Of a DNA stretch of 64,000 bases, positions 23,201-34,876 are shown one piece after another. The stretch is from Timema cristinae (taxonomy: Eukaryota > Arthropoda > Insecta > Phasmatodea > Timematidae). Below the pieces are notes generated by a model, which saw nothing but the letters and a program-made list of their open reading frames with translations, was not told the origin of the DNA and made no database searches. Each line of letters begins with the position of its first letter. The first letter of the stretch is position 1. The position numbers were made by a program, and so were the translations under genes. Location: positions 64,292,435-64,356,434 of the forward strand of contig JBCFYV010000001.1 of NCBI GenBank assembly GCA_039000515.1, read 5' to 3'.

Positions 23201-26170
23201 GAATCTCCAACCCTAACTATAGCCAATAAGAGAATCTCTTGCCACAATTATAGCCATTAAGAGAATCTCCGGCCACAACTATGGCCATTAAGAGAATTTC
23301 CGACCACAACTATATCCATTAAGAGAATCTCCATCCACATCTATAGCCATTAAGAGAATCTCCTACTACAACTATAGCCATTAAAAGAATCTCTGACCAC
23401 AACCATAGCCTTTAAGAGAATCTCCAGCCACAACTATAGCCATTAAGAGAATCTCCAGCCACAACTATATCCATTAGAGACTCTCCAGCCACAACTATAG
23501 ACATTAAGAGAATTTCAAGCCACAACTATAGCCATTAAGAGAATCTCCATCCACAACTTCAGCCATTAATAGAATCTCCAGGCACAGCTATCGCCATTAA
23601 TAGAATCTCCGACCAAAACTATAGCCATTAAGAGAATCTCCGACCACAACTATAGCGATTAAGAGCATCTCCAGCCACAACTATGGCTATTAAGAGAATC
23701 TCCAGCCACAAGTATAGCCATTAAGAGAATCTCCAGCCACAACTATAGCCATTAAAAGAATCTCCGACCACAACTATGGCCATTAAAAGAATCTCCGACC
23801 ATAACTATAGCTATTAAGAGAATCTCCAGCCACAACTATGGCCATTAAGAGAATCTCCAACCACAACTATAGTCATTAAGAGATTATCCTACCACAACAA
23901 TTGCCATTAAAAGAATCTCCGACCACAACTATAGCCATTAAGAGAATCTCCTACCACAATTATAGCCATTAAGAGAATTTCCAGCCACAACTATGGCCAT
24001 TAAAAGAATCTCCGACCACAACTATAGCCATTAAGAGAATATCCAACACAACTATGGTCATTAAGAGAATCTACAACCACAACTATAGCCATTAAAAGAA
24101 TCTCCAGCCACAACTATAGCCATTAAGAGAATCTCCAGCCACAACTATAGCCATTAAGAGATTCTCCAGTCACAACTATAGCCATTAAAAGAATCTCCAG
24201 CCACAACTATGGCCATTAAAAGTATCTCCGACCATAACTATAGCCATAAAGAGAATCTCCAGCCACAACTATGGCCATTAAAAGAATCTCCAGCCACAAC
24301 TATGGCCATTAAGAGAATCTCCAGGCACAGCTATGGCCATTAAAAGTATCTCCAGCCACAACTATGGCTATTAAGAGAATCTCCGGCCACAACTATAGCC
24401 ATTAAGAGAATCTCCGACCACAAACTATGGCCATTAAGAGAATCTCCAGGCACAGCTATGGCCATTAAGAGAATCTCCAGGCACAGCTATGGCCATTAAG
24501 AGAATCTCCGAACACAAGAATGGCCATTAAGAGAATCTCCAGGCACAACTATGGCCATCAAGAGAATCTCCAGGCACAGCTATGGCCATTAAGAGAATCT
24601 CCAGGCACATCTATGGCCATTAATAGAATTTCCGACCACAACTATAGCCATTAAGAGAATCTCCAGCCACAACTATAGCCATTAAGAGAATCTCCAACCA
24701 CAACTATGGCCATAAAGAGAATCTCCGACCACAACTATAGCTATTAATATAATCTCCAGCCACAACTATGGCTATTAAGAGAATCTCCAGCCACAACTAT
24801 AGCCATTAAGAAAATCTCCAGCCACAACTATAGCCATTAAAAGAATCTCCAGCCACAACTATAGCCATTAAGATAATCTCCAGCCACACCTATATCCATT
24901 AAGAGAATCTCCAGCCACAACTATAGCCATTAAGAGAATCTCAAGCCACAACTATAGCCATTAAGAGAATCTTTGGCCACAACTATGGTCATTAAGAGAA
25001 TCTCCATCCACAACTCCAGCCACAACTTCAGCCATTAATAGAATCTCCAGGCACAGCTATGGCTATTAAGAGAATCTCCGACCACAACTATGGCCATTAA
25101 GAGAATCTCCGACCACAACTATAGCCATTAATAGAATCTCCAGCCACAACTACAGCCATTAAGAGAATCTCCAGCACAACTATAGCCATTATGAGAATCT
25201 CCATCCACAACTTTACCCATTAAGAGAATCTCCACCCACAACTATAGCCATTAAGAGAATCTTTGGCCACAACTATGGTCATTAAGAGAATCTCCATCCA
25301 CATCTATAGCCATTAAGAAAATCTCCGGCCACAACTATATCCATTAAGAGAATCTCCAGCCACAACTATAGCCATTAAGAGAATCTCCAGCCACAACTTT
25401 AGCCATTAAGAGAATCTCCAGCCACAACTATAGCCATTAAGAGAATCTTTGGCCACAACTATGGCCATTAAGAGAATCTCCGACCACAACTATAGCCATT
25501 AAGAGAATCTTTGGCCACAACTATAGCCATTAAGAGATTATCCTACCACAACTATAGCCATTAAGAGAATCTCCAGCCACATCTATATCCATTAAGAGAA
25601 TCTCCAGCCACAACTATAGCCAATAAGATAATCTCAAGCCACAACTATAGCCATTAAGAGAATCTTTGGCCACAACTATGGTCATTAAGAGAATCTCCAT
25701 CCACAACTCCAGCCACAACTTCAGCCATTAATAGAATCTCCAGGCACAGCTATGGCTATTAAGAGAATCTCCGACCACAACTATGGCCATTAAGAGAATC
25801 TCCGACCACAACTATAGCCATTAATAGAATCTCCAGCCACAACTACAGCCATTAATAGAATCTCCAGCCACAACTATAGCCATTAAAAGAATCTCCAGCC
25901 ACAACTATAGCCATTAAGAGAATCTCCAGCCACAACTACAGCCATTAAGAGAATCTGCAGCCACAACAATAGCCATTAAGAGAATCTCCAGCACAACTAT
26001 AGCCATCAAGAGAATCTCCAACCACAACTATAGCCATTAAGAGAATCTCCAGCCACAACAATAGCCATTAAGAGTATCTCCAGCCACAACTATAGCCATT
26101 AAGAGATTCTCCAGCCACAGCTATATCCATTAAGAGTATCTCCAGCCACAACTATGGCCATTAAGATAAT
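14262..26170. repeat. 31-bp satellite, about 385 copies (11.9 kb)
   Basis: The unit is ccattaagagaatctccagc followed by cacaactatag, with frequent ag/gg alternation (atag/atgg, ccagc/ccggc). Copies vary by substitution and small indels. Shared variants mark larger duplications: the combination ccaataag, then tacaactacaactata, then attaatag recurs near 14490, 14735, 15125 and 18305, and 25000-25180 is repeated at about 25690-25860. The unit contains the hyphenated palindrome gagaatctc. The array lies wholly inside the CCDC124 intron. No units are interrupted by unique spacers. Confidence 0.95.
16480..18010. other. indel-rich stretch inside the 31-bp satellite
   Basis: Copies here carry many one- or two-base insertions and deletions (for example attaaagaatc, cacaatatgg, ccttgttaagag), whereas copies on either side vary mainly by substitution. 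This resembles unpolished long-read sequence or a gap fill and is less like biological divergence. Confidence 0.55.
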
Positions 26171-26929
26171 AGATTAGTTTTGGTCGCCGTAATCAAACTT
26201 TTGATTTTAAGAGTACTATATAATTCTTTGGAAATTGTGAGCAATGATAGAGGATAATCTAGAGATTTTCCTTACTATTTGTTATTATTGAAGAAAGTCA
26301 TTTACCCAACCCATTTGAAAGGTCTTAATATAATAATTCTCGATTTTCACAAATTGTAAACGAAGATCATTGCTGTTTATTTTATCTGTGCGGAACAAGT
26401 TTAAATTTCTTCTAAATATATGAATGTTGTTAAAATTTGGCATACATCTAATAAACTTGCTATTTATGACTTGCAATCTTTTAATACTATATTTAAGCCA
26501 TGTTGTCCCTAGGTTTAGAAAAGTACACTATCCAGGCACCTTTTTTTTGGTTTTCATCTTTATCCTGTCTATATAATATTTATATATCTTTGAAAGAGGA
26601 ACATAGTTTTTTCCGCATCTAGGATTAAGTTGCGTGCACTGGGGATGTATTATGTACCCAGCATTGTCGAAACAGTAACTCACACTGCTCACTCCTATTT
26701 GTTTATTTACCTTTTTAAATAACATATTATATTTTCTTTTCGTGTAGTTCGGCCCTCTAATTTTAGAGCTAGGGTTACAGTAAGATTTCAATCGCAATAC
26801 ATTTGTAGTAGCTGGACACTTTTCACTTTATCATCAATACCAAATTGATCAATTCGGTGACCAAAATAGTCAATACTTTCATCAACAATTTACACTTTGA
26901 AAGATTTATTTTAACACTAAACCACTACC
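26171..26929. other. unassigned intronic sequence with minus-strand open frames
   Basis: Two minus-strand open stretches (26285-26476 and 26528-26797) are Lys/Asn/Tyr-rich, and the longer one contains several Cys. They could be transposon debris, but no family motif was recognised. Confidence 0.3.
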
Positions 26930-27173
26930 TGCTTCAGTGGCTGTATGGTCTAGGGCGTTACTTTCACAGTAGAATAGACTGGGGGTGGTGGGGGGGGGGG
27001 GGGGGGGGTAAAAGTTTGAATCTTGGTTAGTTTTTACAAAATGGCTTTCCACTCTCCCTCCACACAAATTTGGGTACACTTTCTATAAATTTAAACTTCC
27101 TCATCCCTAAAAACCATTAGCGTAATTAGTACATACGCAGCTAACCTGAACGAGTAGTAAGACACAAAGCTTA
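26930..27173 (+). mobile_element. tRNA-derived SINE, family A, with poly-G tract
   Basis: The tRNA-like head (cagtggctgtatggtctagg) is followed by a B-box-like gtttgaatcttgg at about 27013. The family body follows (cactctccctccacaca, then aatttgggtaca), and the shared tail reads acctgaacgagtagtaagac. A G-run of about 20 bases at 26989-27008 sits between the A and B boxes and is unusual. Confidence 0.7.
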
Positions 27174-27814
27174 AACAAAAATTAAACAATTTGCAGTCTC
27201 TCGAATATTTTAATTACTTTAGTTTTACAATATTCCAAATCTCTTAAATGAGAATGTCTTCAATATAAAAACAAACACCACCTATGTTATCTAAACATTG
27301 ATCCATATTGTACAGAAATACTATCACACTCAACATTCTGTGAGTACATGTGTGTGTATATATATAAAAATGTTAGTTCTTTTTACTATATTATCCTTGT
27401 CGTTCAATTTTAACAGGTATGATAATGTGGGACTTTATTTTATATGTTCAACACAATCATCTCTTTCTTATATAATGTATTAAAATCATACTTTTAAAAA
27501 AATACTACACAAAAACAATATTTTATGAAACAGGTCAATAAAGAAAATCAAATTATTCTATACTCATAAAAATTAAAAACAAAATACTTTGTATATTTTT
27601 TATTCAAAATATAGAATTATTAAACTATTAGGTACATATTTTTGGGTATGAATACAGTTTTGAATAACTAATAGCATGATAATCCAGAAGCAAATTTGTA
27701 TATATATATATTTTTTTTTAAATAGTCTATTTTTATCAAAAATATTAGTACAATCAATGTGTATTTTAAAAATATGTTTGTGTATAGGTTATTCTGGTGG
27801 TCCTCTTGTTTCAG
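27174..27814. other. AT-rich 3' end of the intron
   Basis: Very AT-rich sequence ending in a polypyrimidine tract (ggtcctcttgtttcag) that forms the acceptor of the next exon. No other feature is seen. Confidence 0.5.
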
Positions 27815-27949
27815 GATGAACAGGCTCGCAAGAAGCAGGAACTTCTTGATAAGAAAGCACAATCTAAGGCTTTATTGGAAGAAGAACTGAGTTCTATTAA
27901 GCCTGCTAGTAAGCAACCAGCTGCGAAAATAACCCAGGCTCAGATTCAG
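27815..27949 (+). CDS. CCDC124: CCDC124 homologue, second coding exon (residues 54-98)
   Basis: Exactly 45 codons lie between a cttgtttcag acceptor and a cag|gtacat donor; both junctions are phase 0, so the exon joins residue 53 directly. The product continues the charged coiled coil (begins DEQARKKQELLDKK; then KALLEEELSSIK) and ends in the KITQAQIQ segment, where the family has its conserved TRAQI-like motif. Together the two exons give 98 residues; the family is usually around 220. The last 24 bases of the exon and its donor are the seed of the following tandem array. If the first donor is skipped, translation would read seven more codons and meet an in-frame TAA. The downstream exons were not found. 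Confidence 0.88.
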
Positions 27950-30842
27950 GTACATTGGCATATTGGAACCTAAAACTAAAATAACCTAGGCTCAGATTCA
28001 GGTACATTGGCATATTGGAACCTAAAACTAAAATAACGTAGGCTCAGATTCAGGTACATTGGCATATTGGAACCTAAAACTAAAATAACCTACGCTCATA
28101 TTCAGGTACATTGGCATATTGAAACCTAAAACTAAAATAACCCAGGGTCAGATTCAGGTACATCTGTGTATTGGAACCTAAAACTAAAATAACCTAGGCT
28201 CAGATTCAGGTACATTGGCATATTGGAACCTAAAACATTAAATACCCAGGGTCAGATTCAGGTACATTGGCATATTGGAACCTAAAACTAAAATAACCTA
28301 TGCTCAGATTCAGGTACATTGGCATATTGGAACCTAAAACTAAAATAACCTAGGGTCAGATTCAGGTACATTGGCATATTGGAACCTAAAACTAAAATAA
28401 CCTATGCTCAGATTCAGGTACATTGGCATATTGGAACCTAAAACTAAAATAACCTACGCTCATATTCAGGTACATTGGCATATTGAAACCTAAAACTAAA
28501 ATAACCCAGGGTCAGATTCAGGTACATCTGTGTATTGGAACCTAAAACTAAAATAACCTACGCTCATATTCAGGTACATTGCGTATTGAAACCTAAAACT
28601 AAAATAACCCAGGCTCAGATTCAGGTACATTGGCATATTGGAAACTAAAACTAAAATAACCTACGCTCATATTCAGGTACATTGCGTATTGAAACCTAAA
28701 ACTAAAATAACCCAGGCTCAGATTCAGGTACATTGGCATATTGGAAACTAAAACTAAAATAACCTACGCTCATATTCAGGTACATTGCGTATTGAAACCT
28801 AAAACTAAAAATAACCCAGGCTCAGATTCAGGTACATTGGCAATTGAAACCTAAAACTAAAATAACCCAGGCTCAGATTCAGGTACATTGGCATATTGGA
28901 ACCTAAAACTAAAATAACGTAGGCTCATATTCAGGTACATTGGCATATTGAAACCTAAAACTAAAATAACCCAGGGTCAGATTCAGGTACATTGATATAT
29001 TGAAACCTAAAACTAAAATAACCTACGCTCATATTCAGGTACATTGGCATATTGGAACCTAAAACATTAAATACCCAGGGTCAGATTCAGGTACATTGGC
29101 ATATTGGAACCTAAAACTAAAATAACCTATGCTCAGATTCAGGTACATTGGCATATTGGAACCTAAAACTAAAATAACCTACGCTCATATTCAGGTACAT
29201 TGCGTATTGAAACCTAAAACTAAAATAACCCAGGGTCAGATTCAGGTACATCTGTGTATTGGAACCTAAAACTAAAATAACCTAGGGTCAGATTCAGGTA
29301 CATTGGCATATTGAAACCTAAAACTAAAATAACATAGGCCCAGATTCAGGTACATTGGCATATTGAAACCTAAAACTAAAATAACATAGGCCCAGATTCA
29401 GGTACATTGGCATATTGGAAACTAAAACTAAAATAACCTACGCTCATATTCAGGTACATTGGCATATTGGAACCTAAAACTAAAATAACCTAGGCTCAGA
29501 TTCAGGTACATTGGCATATTGGAACCTAAAACTAAAATAACGTAGGCTCATATTCAGGTACATTGGCATATTGAAACCTAAAACTAAAATAACCCAGGGT
29601 CAGATTCAGGTACATTGATATATTGAAACCTAAAACTAAAATAACCTACGCTCATATTCAGGTACATTGGCATATTGGAACCTAAAACATTAAATACCCA
29701 GGGTCAGATTCAGGTACATTGGCATATTGGAACCTAAAACTAAAATAACCTATGCTCAGATTCAGGTACATTGGCATATTGGAACCTAAAACTAAAATAA
29801 CCTACGCTCATATTCAGGTACATTGGCATATTGAAACCTAAAACTAAAATAACCCAGGGTCAGATTCAGGTACATCTGTGTATTGGAACCTAAAACTAAA
29901 ATAACCTACGCTCATATTCAGGTACATTGCGTATTGAAACCTAAAACTAAAATAACCCAGGCTCAGATTCAGGTACATTGGCATATTGGAAACTAAAACT
30001 AAAATAACCTACGCTCATATTCAGGTACATTGCGTATTGAAACCTAAAACTAAAATAACCCAGGCTCAGATTCAGGTACATTGGCATATTGGAAACTAAA
30101 ACTAAAATAACCTACGCTCATATTCAGGTACATTGCGTATTGAAACCTAAAACTAAAAATAACCCAGGCTCAGATTCAGGTACATTGGCAATTGAAACCT
30201 AAAACTAAAATAACCCAGGCTCAGATTCAGGTACATTGGCATATTGGAACCTAAAACTAAAATAACGTAGGCTCATATTCAGGTACATTGGCATATTGAA
30301 ACCTAAAACTAAAATAACCCAGGGTCAGATTCAGGTACATTGATATATTGAAACCTAAAACTAAAATAACCTACGCTCATATTCAGGTACATTGGCATAT
30401 TGGAACCTAAAACATTAAATACCCAGGGTCAGATTCAGGTACATTGGCATATTGGAACCTAAAACTAAAATAACCTATGCTCAGATTCAGGTACATTGGC
30501 ATATTGGAACCTAAAACTAAAATAACCTACGCTCATATTCAGGTACATTGCGTATTGAAACCTAAAACTAAAATAACCCAGGGTCAGATTCAGGTACATC
30601 TGTGTATTGGAACCTAAAACTAAAACAACCTAGGGTCAGATTCAGGTACATTGGCATATTGAAACCTAAAACTAAAATAACATAGGCCCAGATTCAGGTA
30701 CATTGGCATATTGAAACCTAAAACTAAAATAACATAGGCCCAGATTCAGGTACATTGGCATATTGGAAACTAAAACTAAAATAACCTACGCTCATATTCA
30801 GGTACATTGGCATATTGGAACCTAAAACTAAAATAACCTAGA
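27926..30842. repeat. 52-bp array copying the CCDC124 exon end and splice donor, about 56 units
   Basis: Each unit runs aaaataacccaggctcag, attcaggtacat, tggcatattggaacctaaaact. The first unit is the real exon 3' end plus the first intronic bases; the rest are copies. The 11-mer ttcaggtacat appears unchanged in essentially every copy, while the exon-side bases (cccagg, cctagg, cctacg, cgtagg) and the tail (ggcatattgg, gcgtattga, ctgtgtattgg) vary. A higher-order duplication of about 1,350 bp (26 units) is visible: the block starting near 28525 recurs near 29876. Indels mostly shorten single units. Confidence 0.93.
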
Positions 30843-30859
30843 TTCAGCTTCTCCTTTAC

Positions 30860-32510
30860 TTGTTGCAGTAATCTCCATATATGAGGATTCGAAATAGATG
30901 AAAAATTGTATGTAATAACGGTCTGTTTTACTGATTCACTGAGCAATTTGAAAATCTCCTCTTTGTTTTTGTAATTTCTAAGGAACCTATTAACATCCTT
31001 TGGAAGCTTGGTTCCCCCTAATACCTCTCTCCTTACACCGTCACCTTTTTTTTCTCATTTGGATGTATATGTCCCAGACTACAACTATATAGCTGTTTGT
31101 GAAGCTAGGTAAAAACACAACATTGCTGTACTTTCTGCTATTGTTAGTGCAGTGATCACAGTTGCACCATCAAACATTCAACTTGTTAGTTGGAATCCTA
31201 ATTGCGTTGTGTTCAGAGAGGGACGGAACCCAAGCATGATTTTCATGGAAAAATAATTCACTTGTATCACCTTAGGAATGCCAGGTCTCCACCGTGGTTC
31301 GGATTCCACGTTAAACTGTAGGTCCTTCATTTCATCTCACAATCACCCTACCATTACACATTAGCGTAAGTGCGTATAACCCGAACGGGTAGTAAGACGC
31401 GGTGCTAATAATAATAATAATAATAATGTATCACCTTGACATGACATACAAGCTGACTGAAGAGTATAGTATTACATTTTATAACAATGAACATTTCTTT
31501 TTGGTTGGAGGTTTCTTGAACAAAGGCAAGTTATTATTAATAGGATCAAATATCAATTTAGTTCCAAGCATGAGAACTTGAGATACAAAGTTGTCATACT
31601 GTTCCTTTCCTAGTTCCTCTATTTTACTTGCAACTACTGAAATAGCAGGATTCACATAGATTCTGGTCAAAAGATGAATTATGTAATGTCTATGAATTAA
31701 CTTCCATACAAAGAAATAGTTTGCATTAGCTTTGAAGCATGTTCTTTAAATTTTTCCTGTGTAGAAATTCCCTCTTCATGATGGTGTGGATTACGGTTGT
31801 GGCAAATAGCATCTGAATTCTTCTATAATTCTGGACAGGACTTGAAAAACCATCCACCGTTTAAGAGCCGATGGGTTCTCGGTAGGGCCCACAGCACCAC
31901 CAGCCACCTTCACTATTTTATTATTGGGCTTGTGAGCCTGATCTACTAGAATAGCAGAAAACTTTATTGTTGTCTTGAGGAATTCCCAGTTTTTCGCAAG
32001 GTCTAGCTTTACTCCCACTGGGATGGCTTTCATATCTCCGATATGCACTGAAAGCCAGTGGGTGTAGTTTGGGAGTTTGTAGTGAGTGCTTCCAAGACTT
32101 GTATTTAAAGATGATTAAAGATTTGTTGTCTGTTTTAATGAACAAAGATCAATCTTAGGATAATATCCCAGTATCTCAATATTTTACTCTCTTTTGTCAT
32201 CTCTTTCCATATGCTACATTTTTTAAAGTCAAATTCAGGACCACAATCTATGAAAAATGCTTTCTTCTGTAATTTTGCTAAAGCTACACAGGTGATTTCA
32301 TAGAAATGACGAGTTTTCTTCAAATGTGATAATTTTAGTAATGAATCTGCTTTACCAGGCGCCACAATTCCAGATTCCACAAGGTGGGAAGTCCAGCCAG
32401 AGTCTTCTGTCAAATTACCCAGCATTTGCCATATAAATCTGGCCATTTTCACGGGATTTGTTTTATTAACCAAAGATTGGCTAGTCAGCAGCTAATATTG
32501 GAATCTGTTC
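30860..32510 (-). pseudogene. decayed gene of an uncharacterised transposon-associated protein family
   Basis: Minus-strand fragments in several frames line up in the order of a protein family I recall as recurrent and unnamed in invertebrate genomes. About 32473-32135 has TSHLVESGIVAPGKADSLLK and FYEITCVALAKLQKKAFF; 32048-31791 has VDQAHKPNNKIVK and GPTENPSALKRWM; 31670-31479 has IEELGKEQYDNFVSQ and LPLFKKPP; and 31040-30880 is the C-terminal part, with KLPKDVNRFLRNYKNKEE. Stops and frameshifts separate them, and a SINE-B fragment is inserted near 31236-31430. The molecular role is unknown to me; a mobile-element origin is inferred from how the family spreads. It lies antisense to CCDC124. 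Confidence 0.6.
31236..31430 (+). mobile_element. SINE family B, 5'-truncated, with (TAA)n tail
   Basis: It matches the 3' half of the full copy at 54416-54725 (ccaccgtggttcggattcca, taaactgtaggt, tctcacaatcacccta) and ends in the shared tail cccgaacgggtagtaagacg, then ggtgctaa and (taa)n. It interrupts the pseudogene on the opposite strand. Confidence 0.8.
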
Positions 32511-33709
32511 AGGATTGCAAAATTCTATTATAGATCTCAAAATTCCCATCTTTTGTTTCGCCATAGCTAAAGTGGCAGGAGACTACTAATCCCAGCAATG
32601 ACTCCAAATTGGGCTGTGATGTGTGATGTGCAGAGCAACTAATGTGGTCGTTTCTCTCAAGTTTGTCTTGGCAGAGAAGAGGATCTATAATAATATTAGG
32701 ATTTATGGATATTTTATTGGGTTTTTACAAACTACTAAAAGAATTGGCCCAGCAAAAAAAAAAAAAACCAAGTGACTCCAACACAAACGCGGTTCAGCTG
32801 CCGGCCACTACTCCGGGTTCAATGCATAGTAGTAATAATAAGGCTGTAACTTTTTATTATATTATTCAATTTGTATGATTATGGTATCAAATTAAAGGTG
32901 ATAAACTTTTATTTCTAAATGTATAGGAGCACAATCTCGCTATCTTGTGCCATTTTCCTGTAAAATGTGTTATATCAAAGTCAGAGATAGGAAATTTAAA
33001 ATTATTGTTAATTTATGTCTCTTATATTATATAGATCGGGTTTTTAATGAAACCATGAAATTACTGATAGTTTTAGTTGGATTTAAAAAATATATATATA
33101 AAAAATTCGCCAATTAGATAGAAAGAAAAAAGCGTTAGAGTAAAGTAGTGTTAAAAATTCAAGATGGCTGACCAAAAAATCAAGCACCCACAATAAAACT
33201 TTTATCACAGGTGTATAGAGTCAGTTTACCAAGTTTGGTGTTTTAATCACGTCTGTAACGATCTTTTAAATCTAGACACTAAGGAACTCCACTATCTGTC
33301 GAACTCAATTATAACTTATAGTGATATTATTGAGTAAAGTGCAATAAGATTGTATTCTTTGGTGTTCATAGTCATTACTGTAGTTTATCTTTAAAAACAT
33401 ATATTAGGTACTATAAAAATGTACAATCTTTTTTTTCTGGTGTCCTCAATTTAATTATCCTCTTCTGTGAGAGTAACCAATACTAAACATATAGTACAAC
33501 CTGACATTTTTGGACTAGTCAAGAATATATGGTAGTGGAAACAAACATTCTTGATGATCTGATAGTTTAGCCACCGGTCCACCACTGATTGACCTGTTCT
33601 CCCCTATTTTATTCTTTACAAATAGAACAAGACCTACGTATGGTGATTTTCTCTTTTACAATATTTTTTTTTTTTCCATTCCCTTTCATTTGCATTAGTT
33701 TGGTATGGT
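32511..33709. other. AT-rich sequence with no recognised gene
   Basis: Contains an A-run near 32755-32767 and low-complexity AT. No exon of CCDC124 was recognised here. Confidence 0.4.
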
Positions 33710-33931
33710 TTACTTGAAACTGGTTTGCCACATGATATCCATTTTAGCCAACTTTATGAAACCTAGTTCTGATGATTTGGATTCAAAACACACACTATAT
33801 TTGTTCACCAGACTCACCAACATGTCTGTATCTTGCCCTTCAACACTAATGTCATTTAACAAGTCTTCTTTATAAGGATTTGGTACTCTTGTAACAAGTG
33901 TCGTCTCAAAGAGGACTAGGTTTGAAGACAC
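33710..33931 (-). pseudogene. Ty3/Gypsy-type pol fragment
   Basis: A 73-codon minus-strand open stretch contains LVNKYSVCFESKSSELGF and then KLAKMDI. This matches the typical lead-in to the reverse transcriptase domain of Gypsy polyproteins (a loop with YxxCF, then a short spacer and a hydrophobic-M-[DE]-I). No catalytic motif or LTR is nearby, so it is an isolated remnant. Confidence 0.5.
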
Positions 33932-33959
33932 CTCTCATTATGGGGCTAAAGAGGAATAC

Positions 33960-34360
33960 GCTTCATTAAATCTTAATAATATTATAAATGCAAAAGTTTG
34001 TGTGTTTGTTACTCAATCACGCCAAAACTGCTGAATGGATGGATTCAAATGAAACTTTGTACGTTGGTAGAGTATGTCCTGGAATAACAAATAGGATTAT
34101 TACCATCCTTTGATTTTACATTAATTTTACAATACTAATGTTTAAACTTTTCGTATACATTAATTTTACAATACTAATGTTTAAACTTTTCGTGTATAAG
34201 ATATATTATATTATATATAATATTTTGTAGTAAAAGAAATATATATATTATTTAATTTATCAATTATTAATTTAATTTTTTTTAAAGCATAGTTAGAAAT
34301 TAAAAGATTGTACCAATTATTGCGGGTGAAGCCGCGATGGATAAAAGTTAGTGTACAATA
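33960..34360 (+). mobile_element. small non-autonomous transposon of a widespread insect type
   Basis: The block atcacgccaaaactgctgaa, then tgaaactttgtacg, and the ending gcgggtgaagccgcgatgg are the hallmark of an abundant short insect repeat (Lep1/Helitron-like or RTE-tail-like). It contains an internal direct duplication (acattaattttacaatacta near 34120 and 34158). Class assignment is uncertain. Confidence 0.45.
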
Positions 34361-34564
34361 TGTAGCTTAGCAAATACACTTTTACAGGTCATAAGTTACA
34401 CACTTTAGCTCCCTTCAACCAAGTCACAATATTTAGACATGGAATAAACAAACAAATAACTAAGTAAACAAGTAAATAAAAAATTAATAATATAATCTTG
34501 CATTTATTTGTATATTAGTGCAATCCTTTGTAATGATACTGTTTTGGACCCCTCTCATCTATTC

Positions 34565-34876
34565 AAAAAGTCATGGATGAAGTGTATTTTTCTTTAAACA
34601 ACTGTATGTAAAGTTTCCTCTTAATACTTCATCCATGGAGAATTGCGCGTTTTCAGAATTAATTTCAATACACTACGTTTTAAAAATTTCTTTAAAAGAC
34701 TCCATCTGTTCTATTTGAAAATCTGGTGATGAGTTGGCTACCTTTTACCCAATGGGAAGCTAGCTTTCACAACATCAGTTTTCCAGGAGTTTTCCTATTA
34801 GTTTTAACACTGGCAACAAGGAGTCCAAGAAGCAAGGGGTAGGTCTTATATAAGCAGCTTGTGCATATAGATCCAC
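34565..34876. repeat. dispersed hairpin-containing repeat, copy 2
   Basis: Counterpart of 6799-7120, with the same tcatggatgaa/ttcatccatg inverted pair and downstream block. Near its right end lies ggtaggtcttatataagcag, a TATA-like motif weakly conserved in copy 1 (gtatgtcatatacaagcc). Confidence 0.55.

Larger units (their letters stand above)
5799..27814 (+). other. CCDC124: CCDC124 intron of about 22 kb
   Basis: The intron has a gtgagc donor and a cctcttgtttcag acceptor, and both flanking exons are in phase 0. It contains a dispersed hairpin repeat (6799-7120), a Copia element in the same orientation as the gene, an inverted-repeat element (12957-13184), the 31-bp satellite (14262-26170) and a SINE (26930-27173). 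More than half of its length is the satellite. Confidence 0.8.

Noticed and set aside
14262..26170. Possible CRISPR-like array (31-bp regular repeats)
   Set aside because: Units are contiguous, with no unique spacers. The context is a eukaryotic intron and no cas-like genes exist.
30869..30900. Third CCDC124 exon after the acceptor-like cttgttgcag near 30868
   Set aside because: In the required phase it starts with TAA, and the following sequence has no similarity to the family. Minus-strand coding similarity explains this stretch better.
32642..32878. 78-codon open frame
   Set aside because: No motif, contains an encoded poly-Lys from an A-run, no splice context.
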